NCBI GenBank assembly: GCA_965212085.1
Contig: OZ243042.1
Span: forward strand, 1,178,001-1,242,000
Origin: JAHRAW01 sp965212085
GTDB lineage: Bacteria > Pseudomonadota > Gammaproteobacteria > Arenicellales > Poriferihabitantaceae
Reading direction: 5' to 3'
DNA: 64,000 nt
A program made the translations under genes and the position numbers. Positions 53,381 to 61,905 of this stretch are shown here, one piece after another. Position 1 is the stretch's first letter, and each line of letters opens with the position of its first letter. The notes beneath the pieces were generated by a model. It was given only the letters and a program-made list of their open reading frames with translations. It did no database searches and was not told where the DNA came from.

Positions 53381-54475
53381 TCAATCCTTATTTTCTGTGT
53401 TCTGACGCATCAACCATAGGTGCTCTTGCAAGAAACGCTCTTCTTCTTCCGACTCATTGTTTGGAATCGAGTACGACAGAAGACATCTTTCAGGTGCTAA
53501 CCGATGACCAATGATCATCAGGCGCCTCTCTGCCCATAACGGTAAAGGCGAAAAAAAATCAAACCGTTTATTGTTAGAGTCAGCGCGTAGTCGATAGAGT
53601 TGTGGGGTACCACGTACATGGTCTATAGCCATTTGGAGATACCAGACATAATCACAGCCACGCCAGCGACTCTTGTGAAGTGGAAAATCCAAGAGTTTTT
53701 TCGCTTCACCATTTTTGAGCTCTACAAGACACCATATTGGGGATCCATATTCCTGAGGACGACGCCCCACAAATATGCCCGTTTGCTTCACTGGCTTGAT
53801 CCAACGTCCGCGATAATAAGTGACTGGCTGTGCAGGATCAAGCAGTTGCAGATCAGATATTGCCCCACTTCTTGATTGCGACTGGAGTTTGGCTTCTATG
53901 CTAGAGAGCAGTTGCTCAGCTGGCTGTGCAGGTGGGCATTTGAGCCAGCTATCGTGGGATATTTTCTGAAATCCGAGTTCAGTAAGTTCATCGTCCAAGC
54001 TTTCATCAAGCTCAGATATTATCTTACGAAAATATCCTTCATATTGGATTCGGTTTGAGATCCCAAAAGACAAATAAGTATCTTGGTCAGCCACAATTCC
54101 TGCTAGAAAGATGCCGCCGTTAGGTCGTACGATGTAACTCGGTGGTGCCGCAAACAACCATGTTCCTCTGACAGAGGGATCATCGGTTGCAACCTGACTA
54201 AGCTCGAGAAGGTCGCCACCCGTAATTAACCCTTCTATAGCCCTATCTATGCGTTCGATGCTGTCTTTGTTGTCAATAAGATACTGGAGGCTTTCCATAA
54301 TGGAAAATCGTAGGGTTTTCGCAGAACATGGGCAAAGAAATCCCGCGTTACGCCTCAGAAGAGCAGCGAGGAACTCTTCATCTAATGGGTTAAAAGACCC
54401 ACTGATCTTCGGAAGGTTTAAACTACGACGAGACCCTTCAACAATATCTTTTGGCTGTATTTTTGTTAACGCCAT
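53381..54475 (-). CDS. Druantia-associated hypothetical protein (364 aa)
   Basis: This 364-residue protein was not recognised by motif. Its N-terminal half is helical with PLDEEFLAALLRRNAGFLCPC and SLQYLIDNKDSIERID; the C-terminal half is mixed with many Trp and Tyr residues (YYRGRWIKPVKQTGIFVG, CDYVWYLQMAIDHVRG). It lies between the 945-residue protein (21 bp upstream) and DruE (4 bp downstream), all on one strand, so it is certainly part of the operon. It holds the place that DruD has in type I Druantia, but identity with DruD cannot be shown here. No catalytic residues are evident. Confidence 0.72.
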   Translation of the reverse strand: MALTKIQPKDIVEGSRRSLNLPKISGSFNPLDEEFLAALLRRNAGFLCPCSAKTLRFSIMESLQYLIDNKDSIERIDRAIEGLITGGDLLELSQVATDDPSVRGTWLFAAPPSYIVRPNGGIFLAGIVADQDTYLSFGISNRIQYEGYFRKIISELDESLDDELTELGFQKISHDSWLKCPPAQPAEQLLSSIEAKLQSQSRSGAISDLQLLDPAQPVTYYRGRWIKPVKQTGIFVGRRPQEYGSPIWCLVELKNGEAKKLLDFPLHKSRWRGCDYVWYLQMAIDHVRGTPQLYRLRADSNNKRFDFFSPLPLWAERRLMIIGHRLAPERCLLSYSIPNNESEEEERFLQEHLWLMRQNTENKD

Positions 54476-54496
54476 CGTTTCATCAGAAAAAAGTTA

Positions 54497-57334
54497 TTAC
54501 TCATGCTGATCTGTATCAGAATGTAGAAGCAAAGTTGCATAGCGGGCACCACGTAATACTTCAGGGTTCGAGACAGCCTGCTTGATAAGATCATCTAAGT
54601 CATCTTTGTATATGTGTATGAGACGATGCGATTCACATGCCAAACAAACCGCAAACTCACAAAGCACTTGATCAAAACTTATACGATAGCGACGCGCTAG
54701 ACTAAAATACCACGACGATGACTGATCTATACTATTGCATAATTTGATGCGGTCTCTCTTAAGTATTGCATTGAATTCTTGATTCCGACTCACTTTATTC
54801 TGTAGTGCATCAACGACCTGTTTCGAATTTGGTTTCTCGCGGAAATCTTCTTCCATTCTCGCCCAATTTCTGCCGCAAAGTTTTGCGTATATCGTAGCGA
54901 GTAGCTTTAGTGTAATCTTTTCCCGACGGCCACCTGTTAACAAGCCCACAAGACGAGCATCGTACCACAGCCTCAGAATACGCAACGCATTCACAATGGA
55001 AACATTACCTTTATGAATGTCATTAAAATTGGAAGATACCTCAAGACCTTGGAATCCCTTCCCAGTTGGGGCACTACTAATGACAACCGCATCGTGGCAA
55101 TCATTATGTCGAGCGACAAATAATCCACCAGGTGGTGGTGGGCACCAGCCACCGCGTAATTTCGACAGATCAGTCTCCCGCGACTTTAGAGGTTGTTCCA
55201 GACTATAAAACTCACAACAGGTTTCACCAGCCGCCATACTAGAATCATCTATCAATCTGAGAAATATATCTCGACGCTTAGGCTGTGTTACCCAACGAAC
55301 AGGAAGGACATCTCGCTCAAATTGAAGTACGTACTTGCCTAGCTCATCAGCTTGAACCTCCAACTTGCCCCCGGATGCTTCCCAATAATACCTTTGGATA
55401 TTTTCCCGGCTAGTAAATTTTGAAAATTCTTCTTGCCACTTATCTGACTCAACCGGTAGCTGGAATGGGCTTCCAACACTCTCAGAAAAAATTTGCTTAC
55501 CGTTACTATTTTCTAAAGAGACAATGCATTTCACGTTGTGGCTCTCGGGACCATTAATGGAGATACTAACCTTGTTTTCCCAGAATTTATCGAGATCAGC
55601 ATCATAAGGGTCAGCATTAACGATGAGGCCTGTATGTGCTGGAACTCCCGGAACCCAAGGCTCAGGCTCGCGGACATTAATTTCTATATACCCTTTCAAT
55701 TCATCACTAACAGTTTCGTCAAGTGCATAACGTTGCGCCGTCACTATTAGACGATGTTCTCCTGTAGGCAAAGGGTCAAGTTGAATAAAAACAGGCTCAC
55801 CAACTGGCGGGGCACTAATTACAACCTCTTCTTTGTCGTTGAGTCGAAATTGATACGAATCTACAGGGTGATCAGGCACCAACCCAAACCGCGGGCTTTC
55901 CGTCGTAAGCCATTCGCTCTGACCTTCACCATCCCACCCGCGACACAGCAACCCTGCAGGCCAGACACGCACTGTACGGGCAACCTCCAAGTCGAGAGCT
56001 TTAATCTGCCTTACCTCCTCTCCTGAAAGGTTTTTGGGTACTGAAATTCGGAGAGCAAAAACACCTTCACACTCAAGCACACAGGGGGAATAGAAGGAGC
56101 CTGTTACCGAAAATTCTTCAACAGAAATTAGAATATACTCGCCTCCAGGATAAACATTGCGGCCTCTCACCTCCCGCGCTCTACCATCTGCGTTAACACG
56201 AAACAGCCAAGTCGGTCCAGCAGACATCCGGCAGTCTGTCTGAAGAAAATTGTCCAACTCTTGATGGGACTGTTCAAATTTCAGCAAAGACTCTTCTGGA
56301 TTAGGCCACAACTTGAGAATTCCGACTCTGTGGCCGGACAAAGTCCAGCCAGCTGGCTTAGCGCCTCCTCGTCCGGCAAGATGACACCTTGTTTGCTTCA
56401 AGAAAGTCCGTAAATCAACAGAAAGATTGGCAAGGGGGTTAAAATTTGGAATCTCCAATACTACTACCCACTTCTCTGCTCCTGAATGTTTAACAAGGAT
56501 GGCTGACCGGAGATCTGGTTGGGAAAATTGATCAATCATCCGGCCTTTGTCAGTGGTACTTGACCTTCCTAAGGATAATCCTGTGCCTTGGCCAATTCCC
56601 CTGTAGCGATCTATGACGGTCCTCCGCGTTTCTTTCAACCAGCTCTGAGTGGACCGCACACTATCAAGGTCGTCTACTATCCGTTGAAGGGCAACAGGAT
56701 CGATCGTTTCATAGCCCTTTTGCGGCGATTGATCCAAAAGCCCAAGCACAATGCGTCCAGTCAATTCCTCCTGCTGTAGGAATTTTTCAAAGCGTGTCGT
56801 CGCATTGTGTGTATGTGACACAAACAAACGCCCTATGGACAAAGAGTCACGCGCGTCAAGTCCTGCAAGACGATACCGTAATTGATGTAGCGCTTTTGCG
56901 AACTGATATTGAAGATACTTAGGAAGAATAGCGTGAGTAATGGGGCTTGCAATGATTGGGAACTGACTAGCCCAAGAACCAGAAGGCTGGACTCCATGAT
57001 AAGACGACTGGAATTGACTGAACCATTTTCTTAAATCCTTTCTGTGATGGAACTCCCAGCCGGGTGTTTTTTTCTCAAAAGATTGCCAATACTCGTCTCC
57101 AACGTAGCGATAACCAATTTCTGTGGCATACACCACCCAAACAAGCCAGTAAGAATCAAGCGGCTTGTTAGTAGAGATATGTTCTTGAAGGAGATTTGAT
57201 ATTTCCTTGATTTCTTTTATCGTAAGACCATGTTCAAGTGCAAAGATGGGTAATCTCGAATTCGCACGCAAATTCTCCAGAGACCGAAAACGGCGATCCA
57301 GTCGTTTCTGCCAATCACCCAAATGCATAGACAT
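54497..57334 (-). CDS. Large unrecognised Druantia-operon protein (945 aa)
   Basis: This 945-residue protein starts MSMHLGDWQKRLDRRFRSLE and has no motif that I know. Residues 1-270 look helical (IKEIKEISNLLQEHI, KALHQLRYRLAGLDARDSLS). Residues about 280-700 are rich in beta strands, with repeats of short Val/Ile-rich strands and Pro-rich turns (EPEPWVPGVPAHTG), possibly Ig-like modules. Residues 800-930 return to helix and Cys/His-bearing text (VCLACESHRLIHIYKDD). It is 7 bp after DruA and 21 bp before the 364-residue gene. In type I Druantia this place is held by DruB and DruC; here one long protein occupies it, as a fusion, a very divergent DruC, or a new subunit. Confidence 0.72.
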   Translation of the reverse strand: MSMHLGDWQKRLDRRFRSLENLRANSRLPIFALEHGLTIKEIKEISNLLQEHISTNKPLDSYWLVWVVYATEIGYRYVGDEYWQSFEKKTPGWEFHHRKDLRKWFSQFQSSYHGVQPSGSWASQFPIIASPITHAILPKYLQYQFAKALHQLRYRLAGLDARDSLSIGRLFVSHTHNATTRFEKFLQQEELTGRIVLGLLDQSPQKGYETIDPVALQRIVDDLDSVRSTQSWLKETRRTVIDRYRGIGQGTGLSLGRSSTTDKGRMIDQFSQPDLRSAILVKHSGAEKWVVVLEIPNFNPLANLSVDLRTFLKQTRCHLAGRGGAKPAGWTLSGHRVGILKLWPNPEESLLKFEQSHQELDNFLQTDCRMSAGPTWLFRVNADGRAREVRGRNVYPGGEYILISVEEFSVTGSFYSPCVLECEGVFALRISVPKNLSGEEVRQIKALDLEVARTVRVWPAGLLCRGWDGEGQSEWLTTESPRFGLVPDHPVDSYQFRLNDKEEVVISAPPVGEPVFIQLDPLPTGEHRLIVTAQRYALDETVSDELKGYIEINVREPEPWVPGVPAHTGLIVNADPYDADLDKFWENKVSISINGPESHNVKCIVSLENSNGKQIFSESVGSPFQLPVESDKWQEEFSKFTSRENIQRYYWEASGGKLEVQADELGKYVLQFERDVLPVRWVTQPKRRDIFLRLIDDSSMAAGETCCEFYSLEQPLKSRETDLSKLRGGWCPPPPGGLFVARHNDCHDAVVISSAPTGKGFQGLEVSSNFNDIHKGNVSIVNALRILRLWYDARLVGLLTGGRREKITLKLLATIYAKLCGRNWARMEEDFREKPNSKQVVDALQNKVSRNQEFNAILKRDRIKLCNSIDQSSSWYFSLARRYRISFDQVLCEFAVCLACESHRLIHIYKDDLDDLIKQAVSNPEVLRGARYATLLLHSDTDQHE

Positions 57335-57341
57335 GTCGCTA

Positions 57342-58532
57342 TCAACACACGGTCGATTGGCGTCGCATTATCTGGGTACGTTTACTGAGCAACATTTGCA
57401 GATCATCCAGAGTCCAGGCTGAAAACTCGGGACGACGACAGGCACGAGGCAAAACCCAACGTTCAAGCGCAAGTTCCGCAACCTCTGTGGCAGACAAAAG
57501 CGTTTTCAGGTTTGGTCGACCTTTGCCTGTCTGTAGTATACGCTTGGCGTTCATCGCAAGTTCGGAAAAGAATACTTCCCGCTGTATCCCGTGCTTGAGT
57601 AGATCTTGCTTGAACCCCAGTTCACTAAGAGCAGTTCGTATTGTACGCAGACGCCAGTTGGGCCCATTACCAAAACGGTGCATGTCAGCATAGGGATGAT
57701 CGATTTCGCGCAAGAACTCCCGTAAGTCAGTAAACAGATTGTCGGGGATATGGAAGTGTCCCCAACCAGACGTGTATCCGATGGACTTAAAATGATATAT
57801 GCCATTGAGTTTAAGTCTGTTGTAAACCGAGGAACGTCCCAACGCAGATGAAGTCACCACAGCAAGTAGTCGTGCTTTTTTTTCCTGCCCCGATATAATA
57901 CCTGTTGTATCTCCATAAGTGTTTCGGAAGTCATCATATATGTCCCTGCTTCTGACCATGCAAGCGACAAGCTTTCCTCCGAGAAGCATATTGTACGGAG
58001 CAACAGCGCCAAGCACGTAAGCATCCATTAGGTTAACTAAACGCTCACCACGTGCCTTTGAGTCCCATCCGATCAGTTTGTCCCGGACAGATAAGTTGAA
58101 AACGGGATCACCAATCGCGATCAAGCCCATAACTTTTTCATTATGTTGATCCCACACGAGATATCTGATTCTTCGCCCAAAACCATTTGATACAGGAACG
58201 GACCATGTAAGGGCCATGAAGCGAAAAATCATGTTCTCAACAGTGCTAGGTCGAACGCGTTGCAAAACAGGAGATATCTTTGGTGGATCGATATCGTACC
58301 CCGACGCAAAGTATTTGCATAAATCCTGGTAGTTTTTTTTAATAAACTGGCCATTTTGGGCAAGTCTATCAGCGCGTTGGCTGGCATGGAGGGACCGAAT
58401 TACATCTTTACCGGAACCAGCTATTTCAAGCGTACCATCAGAAGATCTGTGGAAACCAAGATGGTTGAGATGCCTACGAAGACGGCGCTTCAGGATATCT
58501 TGCCGTGGCCGAATTTTGATTACTTTTGCCAT
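57342..58532 (-). CDS. druA: DruA-like protein (DUF4338), Druantia anti-phage system
   Basis: This 396-residue protein matches DUF4338: a basic N-terminus (MAKVIKIRPRQDILKRRLRR), then MIFRFMALTWSVPVSNGFGR near residue 105, VMGLIAIGDPVFNLSVRDK near 135, GERLVNLMDAYVLGAVAPYN near 165 and MLLGGKLVACMVRS near 185. The GDPVFNL, DAYVLGA and LLGGKL words define the DruA family. ATG 58532 with AGG upstream is chosen over a TTG 24 bp earlier. It is the first gene of the operon, 7 bp from the next. Its presence with a DUF1998 helicase identifies the locus as Druantia-like (type I signature). Confidence 0.87.
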   Translation of the reverse strand: MAKVIKIRPRQDILKRRLRRHLNHLGFHRSSDGTLEIAGSGKDVIRSLHASQRADRLAQNGQFIKKNYQDLCKYFASGYDIDPPKISPVLQRVRPSTVENMIFRFMALTWSVPVSNGFGRRIRYLVWDQHNEKVMGLIAIGDPVFNLSVRDKLIGWDSKARGERLVNLMDAYVLGAVAPYNMLLGGKLVACMVRSRDIYDDFRNTYGDTTGIISGQEKKARLLAVVTSSALGRSSVYNRLKLNGIYHFKSIGYTSGWGHFHIPDNLFTDLREFLREIDHPYADMHRFGNGPNWRLRTIRTALSELGFKQDLLKHGIQREVFFSELAMNAKRILQTGKGRPNLKTLLSATEVAELALERWVLPRACRRPEFSAWTLDDLQMLLSKRTQIMRRQSTVC

Positions 58533-58585
58533 GTTTTCCCTGCTTTTATTGCACAATATTGCATATGATAGCTTTTAAAACTCTA

Positions 58586-58608
58586 CTACTTTAACTCATT
58601 AATAGTAG
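58586..58608. promoter_or_regulatory. Inverted repeat upstream of druA (possible operator)
   Basis: CTACTTTAA (58586-58594) and TTAATAGTAG (58599-58608) form an imperfect 9-bp inverted repeat with a 4-bp centre, 54 bp before the druA ATG. A TATAAC -10-like box lies slightly upstream on the minus strand (near 58625). The 204-bp gap is very AT-rich and holds no other gene. Confidence 0.3.
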
Positions 58609-58736
58609 CTAAAATTGAAAGTGTTATATACTAGAAATAATTGACTTAATAAAGACCAACCCCACACTTTAGCAACTAGTATTTCGAATATATCATACCG
58701 CACCTACCAACTCATGGCCGACGAGATAAAGATCGC

Positions 58737-59789
58737 TTACCCAAACAACTTATCACCCTCCAAAATTTCCTCCCGATACCCAAACAACGCCGGCGTCCCG
58801 CCAGTATGAACCACAACGATGTGCCGGAAATTTTCAAGCCCGCCGTTGCGTATCAAATCGAACACGCACGAGAACGCCTTGCCCGAATAAACCGGATCGG
58901 TCAGCAACCCTTCGCGAATCGCCAGCAGGCGCAAATCATCCATCACCCGCTGCGATGCGTGGCCGTAGCCCGGCGCCAGCGCCGAGTCATCAACCCACAC
59001 GTCATCGGCGGCGACCGCCCCCGCACGGCCCAGCATTTCGGCGAGTTTTTGGCAGTGCGCGAAAACCCGCGAGTGTTGGCGTCCGGCGTCCCGGCGCACG
59101 CAGACGCCCAAAACCGGAATCGCCGAGCCCATCAGTTTCAAGCCGGTCAGCAGGCCGGCGTGGGTCAGGCCGCTTCCGGAGCCCACCGCAATCAGGTCAA
59201 CGGGCGGGTTGTTTTGTTCAATCTGCCGAACCAGTTCCGCAGCCGCTACCACGTACCCCAACGCCCCGGTGGGCGCGTGGCCCGGCCCCAGTGGAATGAT
59301 GTAGGGTTTTTTTCCGGCGGCGGCGAGTTCATTGGCGAGCGCGGCCAGCGCCTTGTCGGCGCCGTGTTCGTCTTCCCCCGCCGGGTAGCGGTGCAGGCGG
59401 GCGCCGAACAATCGGTCGAGTAGCACGTTTCCGGAATGGTGGTAATCGTCGGAACGGTTATCCACGCGCGCTTCCAGTTGGACGTGGCACGCAAGCCCGA
59501 GTTTTGCCGCGCCGGCGGCCAGCATGCGCATGTAGTTGGACTGCACCGCGCCGGTACTGAGCACGGTATCGCAGCCTTTGGCGACGGCTTCGCCGAGGTA
59601 GAACTCCAGTTGCCGCGCCTTGTTGCCGCCCATGGCGAGGCCGGTGCAGTCGTCTCGCTTGACGTACAAGGTGTGGGGTTGGAATTGAGCGGACAACCGC
59701 GACAGTTTGTCCAGCGGCGTCGGGGTGTGGGCCAGCGTTGCCCGCGGAAAAACGGCGAGGGATTTTTGCAGCGCTTTCATGGCAAACAT
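58737..59789 (-). CDS. D-cysteine desulfhydrase / ACC deaminase family PLP enzyme
   Basis: This 350-residue protein of the fold-type II PLP group has LYVKRDDCTGLAMGGNKARQLEF near residue 42-64, in which the Lys of GGNKARQLEF is the PLP ligand, and LSTGAVQSNYMRMLAAGAAKLG near 77. The phosphate-binding text VGSGSGLTHAGLLTGLKL is near 203. The sequence matches DcyD-type enzymes that release sulfide from D-cysteine more than ACC deaminase, but substrate is not certain. Its ATG shares one base with the nlpD stop (TGATG), so it is coupled to the surE-pcm-yqaA-nlpD operon. Confidence 0.83.
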   Translation of the reverse strand: MFAMKALQKSLAVFPRATLAHTPTPLDKLSRLSAQFQPHTLYVKRDDCTGLAMGGNKARQLEFYLGEAVAKGCDTVLSTGAVQSNYMRMLAAGAAKLGLACHVQLEARVDNRSDDYHHSGNVLLDRLFGARLHRYPAGEDEHGADKALAALANELAAAGKKPYIIPLGPGHAPTGALGYVVAAAELVRQIEQNNPPVDLIAVGSGSGLTHAGLLTGLKLMGSAIPVLGVCVRRDAGRQHSRVFAHCQKLAEMLGRAGAVAADDVWVDDSALAPGYGHASQRVMDDLRLLAIREGLLTDPVYSGKAFSCVFDLIRNGGLENFRHIVVVHTGGTPALFGYREEILEGDKLFG

Positions 59790-60553
59790 CAGCGCAAAAA
59801 TTGCAGCGGGTCCACCGGCTTGCCGTTTTTGCGAATTTCAAAGTGCAGCATGGTGCGGTCGGCGCCGCTGCTGCCCATCTGTGCGATCTGCTGGCCGGAG
59901 CGGATGCGCTCGCCTTCGGCTACGAGGATTTTGCGGTTGTGGGCGTAGGCGCTCAGGTACGCCGTTGAGTGTTTGACGATGATCAGTTTGCCGTAGCCGC
60001 GCAAACCTTCGCCGGCGTACACCACTTCGCCGGCGGCGGTGGAGCGGATCGCGCTGCCGGGGGCGCCGGCGATGCGGATGCCGTTCTGCCCTTTGCCGCG
60101 CGAAAATTTGCCGATGAGTTTTCCTTTGGCGGGCCACTTCCATTTGCCCGGAGGGTTGGCGGGTAATGCGGGTTGGGTTGCTTTTGCGGGTTTGGCGGGC
60201 TTGGCGGGCTTGGGTTTTGCCGCCGGTTTTGATTGGGCCGGAAGCGTGGCGGCGGGTTGCGACGCGCCCGATGAACTTGATGAACCCGGCGGTTGCAGGC
60301 GCAAACGTTGTCCGGGGCGAACCTTGTAGGGTTTGCCGAGGCCGTTCCATTTGGCGATTTTTTGGTAGTCCAGCCCGAACCGCCAGGCGACGCTGTACAC
60401 CGAATCACCCCGCAGCACTTTGGTTTCAACGGGGATGATCCGGTACGGCGATTTATTGATGACCGGGGTCTGCCCGGAACCGCCGCCGCACGCCGCAAGG
60501 TGCAGGCAAAGTACGCCGATGAGCGGTCGGATTATGCGGGTCATGCGGGTCAT
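59789..60553 (-). CDS. nlpD: NlpD-like LysM/LytM lipoprotein (murein hydrolase activator)
   Basis: This 254-residue envelope protein has a lipoprotein signal (LIGVLCLHLAACGGG, lipobox LAAC), a LysM domain (KVLRGDSVYSVAWRFGLDYQ, residues about 43-88), a Lys-Ala-Pro-rich linker (95-140), and a C-terminal LytM/M23 domain (145-254). The zinc-binding residues of active M23 enzymes are replaced: the usual HxxxD region reads NGIRIAG and the late HLHF reads MLHFEIR. It therefore should be an activator of amidases rather than a hydrolase, as known for NlpD and EnvC. It follows yqaA by 1 bp. rpoS, which is often next, is absent. Confidence 0.88.
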   Translation of the reverse strand: MTRMTRIIRPLIGVLCLHLAACGGGSGQTPVINKSPYRIIPVETKVLRGDSVYSVAWRFGLDYQKIAKWNGLGKPYKVRPGQRLRLQPPGSSSSSGASQPAATLPAQSKPAAKPKPAKPAKPAKATQPALPANPPGKWKWPAKGKLIGKFSRGKGQNGIRIAGAPGSAIRSTAAGEVVYAGEGLRGYGKLIIVKHSTAYLSAYAHNRKILVAEGERIRSGQQIAQMGSSGADRTMLHFEIRKNGKPVDPLQFLR

Positions 60554-60554
60554 A

Positions 60555-61133
60555 TCAACGCAGCAGCCAGTAACCCGCCACCCCGATGGCGATCAAACCC
60601 CAGCCCGCCGGCTCCATCCATTTTTTGAGCGCGCGTTCGAGTTTTTCTCCGCCCCACCACAGCAGACCCGCCACCAGAAAAAACTGCGAAGCGCGGCCAA
60701 CGATGGACGCCAGGATGAACAACACGATGGGCAAACCGAGCAGCCCGGAGGCGATGGTGAAAATCTTGTAGGGAATCGGCGTTACCCCGGCCAGCAGCAC
60801 CAGCCACACGCCGTAGCGGCCAAACCACTGCTGCATGGCGTCGAACTGCGCGCCGGCGTGGTAAAAATTGATGATCGGCCGGCCCAGTTGATCGAACAGG
60901 AAATAGCCGATGAAGTAGCCGAAGATGCCGCCGAGGACCGAGGCGATGGTGGCCAATCCCGCCAGCCGCCAGGCGCGGCGGCGGTCGGCGAGCACCATGG
61001 GCGCGAGCATCACCGCCGTGGGCACCGGGAAAAACCAGGACTCGATGAAACTGATGCCGGCCAGGTAGCGTTCGGCCTGGGGATGACGGGACCACTTCAT
61101 CACCTTGTCATACAATGGGCCGAAGATTCGCAT
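60555..61133 (-). CDS. yqaA: YqaA-type DedA/SNARE-associated inner-membrane protein
   Basis: This 192-residue protein has the DedA-like core: ISFIESWFFPVPTAVMLAPM near residue 28, GGIFGYFIGYFLFDQLG near 68, FGRYGVWLVLLAGVTPIPYKIFT near 103 and VGRASQFFLVAGLLW near 145. The Glu-Ser and Pro-Val-Pro in the first block and the TPIPYK block are typical of the YqaA branch. DedA proteins are membrane-lipid handling factors in some species; this branch is poorly known. It stands between pcm (12 bp) and nlpD (1 bp) in an operon order known from gammaproteobacteria. Confidence 0.88.
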   Translation of the reverse strand: MRIFGPLYDKVMKWSRHPQAERYLAGISFIESWFFPVPTAVMLAPMVLADRRRAWRLAGLATIASVLGGIFGYFIGYFLFDQLGRPIINFYHAGAQFDAMQQWFGRYGVWLVLLAGVTPIPYKIFTIASGLLGLPIVLFILASIVGRASQFFLVAGLLWWGGEKLERALKKWMEPAGWGLIAIGVAGYWLLR

Positions 61134-61145
61134 GATTATGACCGG

Positions 61146-61823
61146 TCAGCGCGCGCGGCCATCAAGCATCGGCACGAAGCGCACCGCATCGCGCAGCTGC
61201 TCGTCGAAGCCGCCCGGGGTGCGGGTGATGACGCGCAGCCGCTGCAGGGTGCTGTCGCCGACCGGAATCACCAGCCGGCCGCCGGGGGCCAGTTGTTCGA
61301 GCAGTTTCGCGGGCACTTCCCGGGGCGCGGCGGTCACCAGGATGCCGTCGAAGGGTTGATTGCTCTCCCAGCCGGCGAAGCCATCGGCGTTCAAGTAACT
61401 GATGTTGCGGTAGCCGAGTTCCGGCAGCAGCACTCGGGCTTGTTTCTGCAACGAACCGATGCGCTCGATGGTGAACACCCAGCCCACCAACTGCGCGAGC
61501 ACGGCGCTCTGGTAGCCGCAGCCGGTGCCCACTTCCAGAATTTTTTTGAGCGCGACATCGCCGCCCAGCAGCATCTCGGTCATCAACGCAACGATGAACG
61601 GCTGGGAAATAGTCTGGTTCTGGCCGATGGGCAGCGCGGTATCTTCGTAAGCCTTGTGGGCCAGGGCCTCGTCGAGAAACAGGTGGCGCGGGGTTTTTTC
61701 CATGACCGTGAGGATGGCTTCGCTGGCGATGCCCTGCTCGCGCAGACGCTCGATCAGGCGGCGGCGGGTGCGCAGGGAGGTCATGCCGATGCCGTCGCGC
61801 TGCATTGAACTGGTTTGGGTCAT
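61146..61823 (-). CDS. pcm: Protein-L-isoaspartate O-methyltransferase
   Basis: This 225-residue class I methyltransferase repairs isoaspartyl residues in aged proteins. The AdoMet loop is KILEVGTGCGYQSAVLAQL near residue 95, preceded by ALPIGQNQTISQPFIVALMTE near 65, which is the family signature. INADGF-like YLNADGFAGW near 144 and LVTAAPREVPAKLLEQL near 165 complete the core. The N-terminus MTQTSSMQRDGIGMTSLRTR leaves several start options; 61823 is the longest plausible. It follows surE and precedes yqaA. Confidence 0.94.
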   Translation of the reverse strand: MTQTSSMQRDGIGMTSLRTRRRLIERLREQGIASEAILTVMEKTPRHLFLDEALAHKAYEDTALPIGQNQTISQPFIVALMTEMLLGGDVALKKILEVGTGCGYQSAVLAQLVGWVFTIERIGSLQKQARVLLPELGYRNISYLNADGFAGWESNQPFDGILVTAAPREVPAKLLEQLAPGGRLVIPVGDSTLQRLRVITRTPGGFDEQLRDAVRFVPMLDGRAR

Positions 61824-61873
61824 TGAGGTTTTGGGATGGCGGCGATGGGGTATTGTAGTTTTTTTTTCCAGCG

Positions 61874-61905
61874 TGTATCAGGGGCTTGTATCAGGGGCTT
61901 GTATC
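61874..61905. repeat. 13-bp tandem duplication at the surE 3' end
   Basis: TGTATCAGGGGCT occurs twice in a row followed by a third partial unit TGTATC. The surE stop codon lies in it, so slippage here could change the final residues of SurE but not its core. Confidence 0.85.

Noticed and set aside
60420..61808. 462-codon plus-strand frame across nlpD, yqaA and pcm
   Set aside because: It is antisense to three conserved genes and is His/Gln/Ala-rich without motifs.
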